A stretch of 16,879 nt of DNA, from contig JBECKR010000043.1 in assembly GCA_040235415.1 (NCBI GenBank), positions 1 through 16,879 on the forward strand, written 5' to 3'. The notes under the pieces were generated by a model, which was not told the DNA's origin, did no database searches, and saw only the letters and a list, made by a program, of their open reading frames with translations. Below, one piece after another: positions 7,606 to 14,700 of the stretch (positions are counted from its first letter, which is position 1; each line of letters starts with the position of its first letter). This DNA is from JBECKR01 sp040235415. GTDB lineage: Bacteria > Acidobacteriota > Polarisedimenticolia > Polarisedimenticolales > Polarisedimenticolaceae. Position numbers and translations under genes: made by a program.

Positions 7606-9099
7606 TCAACCCGCCTTGGCCGACGGCAGCTTGGACACCAGGCGCAGCGACACCGTGAGGCCCTCCAGCTGGTAGTGCGGCCGGAGGAAGAACTTCGAGT
7701 TGTAGTAGCCGGGGTTGCCCTCGACCTCCTCCACGACGACCTCGGCAGCCGCGAGGGGGTGCTGCGCCTTGGTCGTCTCGCTGGAGTGCGCGGGATCGCC
7801 GTCGACGTACTGCAGGATCCAGTCCTGCAGCCAGCGCTGCATGTCGTCGCGCTCCTTGAAGGAGCCGATCTTGTCGCGCACGATGCACTTCAGGTAGTGC
7901 GCGAACCGGCAGGTCGCGAACAGGTACGGCAGACGCGCCGCGAGTTGGGCGTTGGCGCTCGCGTCCGGGTCGTCGTACTCGGCCGGCTTCTGGAGCGACT
8001 GCGCGCCGATGAACGCCGCGAAGTCCGAGTTCTTCTTGTGGATCAGCGGCATGAAGCCGCACTTCGCGAGCTCCGCCTCGCGCCGGTCGCTGATCGCGAT
8101 CTCAGTCGGGCACTTCATGTCGACGCCGCCGTCGTCCGTCGGGAACGTGTGGGTCGGAAGTCCTTCCACGGCGCCGCCGGATTCGATGCCTCGGATGCGC
8201 GAGCACCAGCCGTAGAGCTTGAACGAGCGGTTGATGTTGACCGCCATGGCGTAGGCCGAGTTCGCCCAGGTGTACTTCTGGTGATCGGCGCCCTCGACGT
8301 CCTCCTCGAAATCGAACTCCTCGACCGGATCGGACTTCGCGCCGTACGGCCTGCGCGCCAGGAAGCGCGGCATGCACAGACCGAGGTAGCGCGCGTCCTC
8401 CGAGTCCCGCAGCGAGCGCCATGCCGCGTACTCCGGCGTCGTGAAGATCTTCGCGAGGTCCCGCGGGTTCGCCAGCTCTTGCCAGGAGTCCATCTGGAGC
8501 GCGGTCGGCGCGGAGCCGGTGATGAACGGAGCGTGGATCGCGGCCGCGACCTGCGCCAGCTCTCCGAGGAGCTCGACGTCCGGCGGGCTCTGGTCGAAGT
8601 GGTAGTCCCCGACGATGCAGCCGTACGGCTCGCCGCCGAACTGCCCGTACTCCTCCTCGTACAGCTTCTTGAAGATCGGACTCTGGTCCCAGGCAGTCCC
8701 CTTGAACTTCTTCAGGGTCTTGCCGAGGTCCTTCTTCGAGATGTTCATGACCTTGATCTTCAGCATCTCGTCGGTCTCGGTATTGTTGACGAGATGGTGG
8801 AGACCCCGCCACGCACCCTCGAGCTGCTGGAACTCGGCGTGGTGCATGATCGCGTTGATCTGCTCGGTGAGCTTGCGGTCGATCTCGGCGATGATCGCTT
8901 GGATCGTCCCGACCGCGTCCTCGGACACCACGACCGACGAGGAAAGCACCTGCTCGGCGAGCGTCGAGACCGCCTTCTCGACCGCTTCCTTGGCGCGGTC
9001 GGACTTGGGCTTGAATTCCTTCTTGAGCAGGCTCTCGAATTCTCCCGCCTCGATCGTCACCGCTTCGGGCTGCGCCTGCGCCTTTTTTTCTTCCGCCAT
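7606..9099 (-). CDS. tssC: T6SS sheath large subunit TssC (VipB)
   Basis: A 497-residue sheath protein of standard length that polymerises with TssB around the Hcp tube and contracts to fire it. Family blocks: EFQQLEGAWRGLHHLV (89-104), FGGEPYGCIVGDYHF (154-168), LCMPRFLARRPYG (241-253), YLFATCRFAHYLK in the second half, and the C-terminal strand NPGYYNSKFFLRPHYQLEGL. An amphipathic N-terminal segment (about 20-50, with FESLLKKEF) precedes the core; in other systems this region can be the ClpV recognition site. Only 4 bp separate it from tssB, and its GAGGAG ribosome binding site lies across the tssB stop, so the two subunits are probably translated in coupled fashion and near-equal amounts. 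Codons 4-6 contain a run of seven A on the coding strand, unusual for this GC-rich DNA. Confidence 0.97.
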   Translation of the reverse strand: MAEEKKAQAQPEAVTIEAGEFESLLKKEFKPKSDRAKEAVEKAVSTLAEQVLSSSVVVSEDAVGTIQAIIAEIDRKLTEQINAIMHHAEFQQLEGAWRGLHHLVNNTETDEMLKIKVMNISKKDLGKTLKKFKGTAWDQSPIFKKLYEEEYGQFGGEPYGCIVGDYHFDQSPPDVELLGELAQVAAAIHAPFITGSAPTALQMDSWQELANPRDLAKIFTTPEYAAWRSLRDSEDARYLGLCMPRFLARRPYGAKSDPVEEFDFEEDVEGADHQKYTWANSAYAMAVNINRSFKLYGWCSRIRGIESGGAVEGLPTHTFPTDDGGVDMKCPTEIAISDRREAELAKCGFMPLIHKKNSDFAAFIGAQSLQKPAEYDDPDASANAQLAARLPYLFATCRFAHYLKCIVRDKIGSFKERDDMQRWLQDWILQYVDGDPAHSSETTKAQHPLAAAEVVVEEVEGNPGYYNSKFFLRPHYQLEGLTVSLRLVSKLPSAKAG

Positions 9100-9103
9100 G
9101 ACG

Positions 9104-9625
9104 CTACTCCTCGGCCTTCCCGGAATCGGCGTCCGGCTTCGGCGCGGACGCCAGCGACTGCAGGAGCGTCGGGTCCTTGAGGACCTTCGCGATCAGCTCC
9201 TCGGCGCCGGTCTTCCCGTCCATGTAGGTCACGAGATTCGCGAGCTGGCTGCGGGCCTCGAGGAGCTTGCTCAAGGCTCCGACCTTGCGCGCGACCGCCG
9301 CCGGCGAGAAGTCGTCCATGCTCTCGAACGTGATGTCGACCGCGAGGTTCCCCTCGCCCGTGAGGGTGTTGGGGACCTGGAACGCGACTCGCGGCTTCAT
9401 CGCCTTCAGGCGCTGGTCGAAGTTGTCGACGTCGACCTCGAGCATCTTGCGCTCGGAAACCGGGGCGAGCGCCTCCTCCGGCTTTCCGGAAAGGTCCGCC
9501 ATGACCCCCATGACGAACGGGAGTTGGACTTTCTTCTCGGCGCCGTAGACCTCGACGTCGTACTCGATCTGCACGCGCGGGGCCCGGTTGCGCGCGATGA
9601 ACTTCTGGCTGCTCATCTTCGCCAC
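9104..9625 (-). CDS. tssB: T6SS sheath small subunit TssB (VipA)
   Basis: A 173-residue VipA/ImpB-family protein that forms the contractile sheath with TssC. Evidence: RAPRVQIEYDVEVYGAEKKV (15-34), VQLPFVMGVMADLSG, a NFDQRLKAMKPRVAFQVPN block, DITFESMDDFSPAAVARKV and the helical LSKLLEARSQLANLVTYMDG. The GTG at 9625 is preferred to the ATG three codons later because GGAGG (9632-9636) lies 6 nt before the GTG. After the core there is a low-complexity Ala/Pro/Asp/Glu tail of about 15 residues. In TagJ-bearing systems TssB is the reported contact of TagJ, whose gene is also in this operon. Confidence 0.97.
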   Translation of the reverse strand: MAKMSSQKFIARNRAPRVQIEYDVEVYGAEKKVQLPFVMGVMADLSGKPEEALAPVSERKMLEVDVDNFDQRLKAMKPRVAFQVPNTLTGEGNLAVDITFESMDDFSPAAVARKVGALSKLLEARSQLANLVTYMDGKTGAEELIAKVLKDPTLLQSLASAPKPDADSGKAEE

Positions 9626-9631
9626 GTCTCA

Positions 9632-9636
9632 CCTCC
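9632..9636 (-). promoter_or_regulatory. Shine-Dalgarno site deciding the GTG start of tssB
   Basis: GGAGG on the minus strand, 6 nt before the GTG at 9625. It directly abuts the foot of the 9637-9689 stem-loop, so that structure leaves the site just accessible or could modulate it. It supports the GTG over the downstream ATG at 9616. Confidence 0.75.
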
Positions 9637-9689
9637 CGCCGTCGCGTCGCCGGAGCCCGGGCCTCCGCCCGGGCGTCGCGCGGACGGCG
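9637..9689 (-). promoter_or_regulatory. Long stem-loop filling the tssA-tssB gap
   Basis: The outer stem is CGCCGT (9637-9642) with ACGGCG (9684-9689), continued by CGCG (9643-9646) with CGCG (9679-9682) around one bulged base. The inner hairpin is GCCCGGGC (9655-9662) with GCCCGGGC (9667-9674) and a 4-nt loop. The structure spans nearly the whole gap, from the tssA stop to the tssB Shine-Dalgarno site. No T-run follows, so it is not a clear terminator. It may attenuate read-through from tssA or protect the 5' end of a processed tssBC transcript (inference). Confidence 0.55.
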
Positions 9690-10718
9690 TCACTCGTCGT
9701 TGCGTACACCGCGCAGGTTCTCCACCTGCGAAAGACCGTCGGGCGCGACGTCCCGAATGATCTCCATGAAGTCTTTCGCGACCACGAGGCGCTTGGCCCG
9801 CTGCAGCAGCAGCGGGACGGGGCTCGACGGCTCGTGGCGGTTGAAATACGCGCATGCCTTGTCCAGGACGCGCACGACGTCCTCGCGGCTCGTGATCTCG
9901 CCCGTGATCGCCTGGACCGCCCCCGCGGGGCCGGCGGCGCCTCCGGCTTCCGTCGCGGCGCCCTCGCCGATGCCGCGCCGCGCGAGGCGCTCCGCGAGCG
10001 CGACCCGGATCTCCTTGAGCAGCGTGGGAAGCGCCGAGAGGTCCGCCGCGCTCCCCGTCCCGACGCGCTCGGTCAAAACCGTCTCGATCTGCCGTATGCG
10101 CGCCTCGGAGCTCTCCACCGCCGCTGCCGTCGCCGCGAGAGCCTCGACGTCGCAATCCATGAACGCCCCCTCGATGGCGGCGGGATCGGGGGCGGCGTGA
10201 CCCTCGGGAGCGGGCGCGTCGCCCGCGGCGATCTGCATGTCCCTGTAGCTGAACCGTCCCAGCGCACGCGATTCGACCAGCACGGCCTCGCGCACCGCGG
10301 GCAGCATCGTGTCGGGATCGCACAGTCCCAGCAGCGTGTTCACCCGCATCGTGGGGTCGTTGTCGTCGTCGGGATCGAGCTGCGGGTGGACCCCGTCCCA
10401 GTGGCGCTCGATCAGCCCGTGCACGAGCTCGAGCCCGTCGGCGAGCCCGGGCATGCCGGCGGTTCGCGCGAGCGCGCGCGCGAGGTGTACCGCGACCCGG
10501 AGGTCCCGCGTCTTCGACGCGAGGTCGGTCGCGAGCTTGCGGACCTCACGCCAGTCGGGCGGCTCGGCCGCCACTACCGTGTCGCCGATCTGCTGCTCCG
10601 GCTTCCCGGCCGAGGCGCGCTCGAGCTCGACGAAGCCGGCGTCGTACTCCAGGTTCGGGCCGCAGGGCTCGTCCCCAGTGACCTCCGCGAGGAGGCTTTC
10701 GAGATCGATCGTGCTCAC
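9690..10718 (-). CDS. tssA: T6SS assembly protein TssA (ImpA family)
   Basis: A 342-residue TssA with the ImpA N-terminal domain (about residues 15-150: GPNLEYDAGFVELE near the start, then HWDGVHPQLDPDDDNDP, LLGLCDPDT). The C-terminal block is SREDVVRVLDKACAYFNRHE, followed by SPVPLLLQRAKRL and DFMEIIRDVAPDGL. This C-terminal type and the length resemble TssA1 of HSI-I, the class that stays at the baseplate, rather than the longer TagA-associated class. TssA contacts membrane complex, baseplate, tube and sheath and primes assembly. The GTG at 10718 is chosen because the family N-terminus begins there and GGAAGG (10724-10729) lies 5 nt upstream. An Ala/Gly-rich linker separates the two domains. 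The gene follows a 68-bp gap with a candidate promoter, so it may be first in its own transcription unit. Confidence 0.94.
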   Translation of the reverse strand: MSTIDLESLLAEVTGDEPCGPNLEYDAGFVELERASAGKPEQQIGDTVVAAEPPDWREVRKLATDLASKTRDLRVAVHLARALARTAGMPGLADGLELVHGLIERHWDGVHPQLDPDDDNDPTMRVNTLLGLCDPDTMLPAVREAVLVESRALGRFSYRDMQIAAGDAPAPEGHAAPDPAAIEGAFMDCDVEALAATAAAVESSEARIRQIETVLTERVGTGSAADLSALPTLLKEIRVALAERLARRGIGEGAATEAGGAAGPAGAVQAITGEITSREDVVRVLDKACAYFNRHEPSSPVPLLLQRAKRLVVAKDFMEIIRDVAPDGLSQVENLRGVRNDE

Positions 10719-10737
10719 GTTGCCCTTCCGGAAAGTG

Positions 10738-10753
10738 TGGCGATTTTCCGCCA
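10738..10753 (-). promoter_or_regulatory. Inverted repeat over the candidate tssA -10 (possible operator)
   Basis: TGGCG (10738-10742) and CGCCA (10749-10753) form a perfect 5-bp inverted repeat whose 6-nt centre is exactly the candidate -10 hexamer GAAAAT. A protein bound here would cover the -10. The repeat is observed; operator function is inferred and no known regulator motif is recognised. Confidence 0.4.
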
Positions 10754-10771
10754 AACGACCAACCGTGTCAA
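10743..10771 (-). promoter_or_regulatory. Candidate sigma70-type promoter for tssA-clpV
   Basis: On the minus strand, a perfect TTGACA (10766-10771) is followed after exactly 17 nt by GAAAAT (10743-10748; 4 of 6 matches to TATAAT). Transcription would start near 10736, giving a leader of about 18 nt that includes the tssA Shine-Dalgarno site. The hexamers lie in the only AT-richer stretch of the window, directly after the tagF-like gene. This is the spacing of housekeeping promoters; the organism's sigma factors are unknown. Confidence 0.6.
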
Positions 10772-10786
10772 CAATCAACCGCCTCC

Positions 10787-11758
10787 TCAGCCGCCGAACC
10801 GCCGCGCCAGCACCGCCTCGTAGCTCGGGGGGTCGTCGGACGGCGCCGGCCCGTCGGCGGGAGTGGACCCGTCGGGGGGCGTCGACTCGTCGGGGGGCGC
10901 GGCCCCTTCGGTCGGATGCGCCGGTCTCAAGACGCGCGCGCCCGGCGACTCGCCCCCGGTGACCGCGAGGTAGTCTCCCGGCTGCAGCTTGCCGTAGACC
11001 AGCAGCACGCGGCGGTCGGCGCGCTCGTCGCCTCGATCGAGGAACACCGTCGGCTCGAACCGCTTCCAGCGGAACTGGCGGTTGACGAGATCGATCCAGA
11101 AGCTGACGTCGAAGCACGCCTCGTCGGCGTCCACCGCCACCGGGAGGTCGACGCGCAGGCCGTCCGGGCCGAGCTTGCGGATCTGCTCGACGGCGTTCGG
11201 GAACCCGGCTCCCAGACGCTCGAGGCTGGCGCCGTCGGTCCTCGAGCGGCACCATCCGAGCGGCTCGCGCAGCAGCCCGCCGTATCGCGCACGGACGTCG
11301 GCCACCGGATCCGGCGCCGGGACCCGCGACGCCTTGACGAGCTCGTCGAAGCGCGATCGGCTGGGTGCGTCGTACAGCGCGTTCCAGACGTCCTCGAGCA
11401 TCTCCCACGCCGGCGCCAGCGCGAACGGCAGCAGCTCGTAGTGCCGTCCGAGCGCACGCCGCGGAACGTGCGCGAACACGCTCAGGACGTTCGCTCGGCC
11501 GGCCTGGTCGCGGCTCGGCCCGAGCACCCCCGCGACGATCTCGGCGGAGCCCGGCAGCCCGGCCAGGAACCGGCGGCCGACCCGTTCCTCGTAGCGCCCG
11601 CTGCCGTCGGAGTCCTTGGAGCCCTCGCCGGCCGCCATCCGTCCCTGCCGGATCCAGTCCTTGAACGATCGCGACGAAGGGTACACGACGTTGATCTCGA
11701 GATACTCGAGCCAGCATGGCGCCTTGCCGTAGCACGCCAGGGGAAGGTACTGCGTCAC
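10787..11758 (-). CDS. tagF: TagF-like T6SS-associated protein with hexapeptide-repeat tail
   Basis: A 323-residue protein. The N-terminal YLPLACYGKAPCWLEYLE corresponds to the GxxGKLPxxGDF opening of TagF/ImpM but is altered. RFLAGLPGSAEIVAGVLGPS followed by DQAGR resembles the TagF segment GVLxPSxDxxGR. The middle (HYELLPFALAPAWEMLEDVW) and a C-terminal FDVSFWIDLVNRQFRWKRFE block fit loosely. TagF proteins repress T6SS assembly post-translationally, in some systems through the FHA protein. The position directly after tssM supports the call, but similarity is partial, so a divergent relative is possible. No PppA phosphatase domain is fused. The last 45 residues are an acidic, Pro/Ser/Thr-rich tail with about four six-residue repeats. 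The GTG start follows an ideal AGGAGG 7 nt upstream that overlaps the tssM stop, implying coupled translation. Confidence 0.65.
   Translation of the reverse strand: MTQYLPLACYGKAPCWLEYLEINVVYPSSRSFKDWIRQGRMAAGEGSKDSDGSGRYEERVGRRFLAGLPGSAEIVAGVLGPSRDQAGRANVLSVFAHVPRRALGRHYELLPFALAPAWEMLEDVWNALYDAPSRSRFDELVKASRVPAPDPVADVRARYGGLLREPLGWCRSRTDGASLERLGAGFPNAVEQIRKLGPDGLRVDLPVAVDADEACFDVSFWIDLVNRQFRWKRFEPTVFLDRGDERADRRVLLVYGKLQPGDYLAVTGGESPGARVLRPAHPTEGAAPPDESTPPDGSTPADGPAPSDDPPSYEAVLARRFGG
10833..10904. repeat. Four 18-bp tandem units in the tagF-like 3' end
   Basis: Four imperfect 18-bp units (10833-10850, 10851-10868, 10869-10886, 10887-10904), each starting TCGTCGG or CCGTCGG on the plus strand. 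In the protein they encode hexapeptides close to PPDEST, PPDGST, PADGPA and PSDDPP. The unit length is a multiple of three, so gain or loss of units would keep the frame. The second and third units differ least and look most recent. Confidence 0.7.
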
Positions 11759-11765
11759 CTCCTCC

Positions 11766-11771
11766 CCTCCT
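11766..11771 (-). promoter_or_regulatory. Perfect Shine-Dalgarno site deciding the GTG start of the tagF-like gene
   Basis: AGGAGG on the minus strand, 7 nt before the GTG at 11758 and overlapping the tssM TAG (11770-11772). It fixes the start at GTG, although the same frame is open far upstream through tssM. The arrangement suggests that ribosomes ending on tssM re-initiate here. Confidence 0.8.
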
Positions 11772-14700
11772 ATCGCACCTGCGCCGGCGGGCGAGGCAGG
11801 CCGCTCTTGACCAGCGTGATCAGGGCTCGCACGTCGTCGTCGTCGATCTCGAACGGCAGCACGAGCTGACCGACCTGCTCCCCTTTGCGGCTGATCGGAA
11901 TGCGGTACTCCATCTTGAGCGGACCTCCGTCGTAGGCCGCGAGCCCGCCCCGGAGCCCCTTCGCGAACAGCTTCAGGGGCGCCCACGCGTCCTCCGCGGA
12001 CGGGCCCATGAACGGCTCCGCCTCCTTGAAGGCGTCGCCCCACGGGACGCGGAACAGCCCCTTCTTGACCTTGAGGTTCGCCTGCACGACGCTGAACTTC
12101 GACGCCGAGTCTCCGATGAGGTTCATCTTCACGCGCTGCTTCTTCTTGAGGTCTCCGTCCTCGGTCTTCCACTCGTAGCCTTGCTCGAGGTCGAGCAGCA
12201 ACGTCACCTTGGTGAGCTGGAACTTCTTCCCGACATCGGCCGGGTCGAACACCTCGGCGCCGAGCGCGAGGGTGAACGGGACAGCGCGCGGCGTGTCCTC
12301 GCCGTCCTCGAAGAGGATCTTCGAGTACTTTCCGGCGTCGGCGAGCCACTGCCGCGCCGCCGGATCGACGGTCGCCCCCTGCGCGAGCCCGCTCAGACGG
12401 ACCACCAGTCCGGATTTGCCCCCGAGCAGCGCCTTGAGGGCCTCGAAGTCGACCGGCTCGGCGTCGAGCTTGCCGCCTCCGACGAACGGGAAGCGATTGG
12501 CGATCTTCGCGTAGCGCTCGCGGATCTCCTCCCAGTACACGCCGATGCGGTCGCCGCTGAGGGCGTAGGAGCGCGCCTCGTCGAGCGGCTTCAGCAGCAC
12601 GTCGCGAAGCGAGCCGCGCGCCAGCGCTTGGCCGGCGTTCTTCTCGACCCAGTCGACCGCCGTCACGAGCGAGTTCGCGGGATCCCGGCTCTCGACGCCT
12701 CGGCGGTAGGTCTGGAAGAACTGCAGGTTCTTGTCGCACTGGTCGAGATCGCGGGCGACCGCCCGCAGCTTCTCCTGGTACTCCCCGAGCTTCTGCTGGC
12801 GGAACGCCTCGACCTCGCCGAGGTCGTGGAGCTCGAGCCCCATGTCCGCGAACGGCCCCTGGGCGCTCGATCCCGCGACCGACGCCGCCCGCACGGCCGG
12901 GTCGAGCACGTCGGCCCACTCTCCGGAAGACGCGAGCGCGTCGAGCCAGGCCGGGACGACCAGCTCGCGGTCGCGGAGCTTGATGCCGTCGAGGTAGCGC
13001 ATCCACGCGGAGGCGTAGCGCTTCGCGTAGGACGACGCCTCGCGCGAGACCTGATCCTCCTCGTACTGCCGCTGCGACGAGCTCGCGGTGGCCTCGACCG
13101 CCGCCAGCTGAGCGCGCCAGGCGTCGATCTGTGCGTCCCATGCCGAAGGCGAGAGCTCGCCCCCGGGCGTCCCCGGACGCAGGAGGTAGGTCAGTGCGCG
13201 CACCCTCGGAGCGGGCGCGGCGCGCCGGACGACCGGCCGGGGTGCCGCCGGCACGGGTTTCGCCTCGACCTCCAGGCAGTAGTTGCGGCGGTAGTTCTCG
13301 GCGGTGCGCTCGAACGCTCCGAGATCGATCCCGGTGAACCCCTGCACCGCGTTCGAGCATCGCAGGTTGTAGTCCTTGACCTTCTGCCCCAAGGACTCCT
13401 CGAGCGGCTTCAGCTCGGTCTCGTGCAGCTTGAGCTCCTCCTGGAGCTTCGGCCACTTCTCCGCGCGCGACGGCACGCGGTCGATGACGTCGCGGCATTG
13501 CTTCGCGAGCGCCTGGTTGCGGTCGAGGTAGCTCTTGAGATCGGGCCGGATCGAGTCGGTGAACTGCTGCAGGCACTCGCCGCTGTCCTGGCGCACGTCC
13601 ATGTTCCCGAGCTGCGACAGCGCGGTCGCCGCCTCGGGCTCGACGGCGCGGAGCGTGTCGAGGTTCTGCTTCATCGTATTGTAGCCGTCGATGAACGCCA
13701 GGATCTCCTGCTGGTCCCGGTTCAGCGCGGCGTTCAGCTTGCGCACGCAGTCTTCGATGAGGGCCGGCGAGCCCGGGTCGAGGCACTGCGACTGGAAGTC
13801 GCTGAACATCTTGAGCGAGGACGTCGCGCCCTCGGCACCGCAGTCGGACGAGATGTCGCGCGCCACCTCGCGGATCGAGAACCCCGGGAGGAGCGTGCCC
13901 TGCTCCGAAGGGTCGACGTGGTCGTGGAGGTACTCGAACTGGCGGCGGAGCAGCTCGCGGGCGTGCTCCGCCGTCGAGCCGTCGAGCTGCCACACGCGAT
14001 CGAATCCCGAGAGCGCCCTCCCGGTCCAGTCCCGGCGTTCGCCCATCCGCAGCCAGATGACGCTCTGGAGGACTTCGAGCCGCCGCGCGCAGGTGTTGGC
14101 GTCCTCGCGCTCGGCGTAGCTCTCAGCCTGGCGCAGCGTCGGCTCGAGCACCTCGTTGACGAACTCGCGCCGGAACAGGTCGAACGTCTCGGAGGCGAGC
14201 CGCCCGGGCCGCCGCATCCCGAACCCTCGGAACGGCGCGAAGCCCGTGAGGGCGCGGTGGTCCCTGCGGAACTGGTCGGTGATCTCGAGCGCCCGGACCG
14301 CGTCGGATCCGGTCGGCGGGGACTGGATCGAGGTCAGCTCCGCGACGCGCGCGGGCGCCTGCTCCGCGATGCGATCGTAGAGCCGTCCGTTCCGGACGTA
14401 CGCCACGAGCGCGAGCGTCAGCAGCACGAGCCCGACGCCGGCGGGGAGGAACGACGCGAAGAAGGTGTTCCGCCGCTGCTTCCACCAGTGCACCGCGGTG
14501 CGGCCCACGAGCCCTTCGTCGCCCACCATGAGGTCGCGGAACAGCTCCAGCAGGAAGAAGCTCCGCGGCTTCGACTCCTCGCCCTCCTCGGTCTGCTCGA
14601 GGCGGCTCGGGACCCCGAGGGTGCGCGCGAGCTCCGTCATCGCGCTCCCGAGCGGCGCGCCCTCCTGCGTGCCGCTCGTGAAGTAGAACCCGCGGAACAC

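Noticed and set aside
7522..9180. Plus-strand open frame opposite tssC
   Set aside because: Antisense shadow of a well-conserved sheath gene, with no domain and no ribosome binding site.
10724..10733. TTCCGGAA palindrome overlapping the tssA Shine-Dalgarno site as a translational switch
   Set aside because: The palindrome has no loop and only four bases per arm, too short for a stable RNA hairpin; more likely chance.
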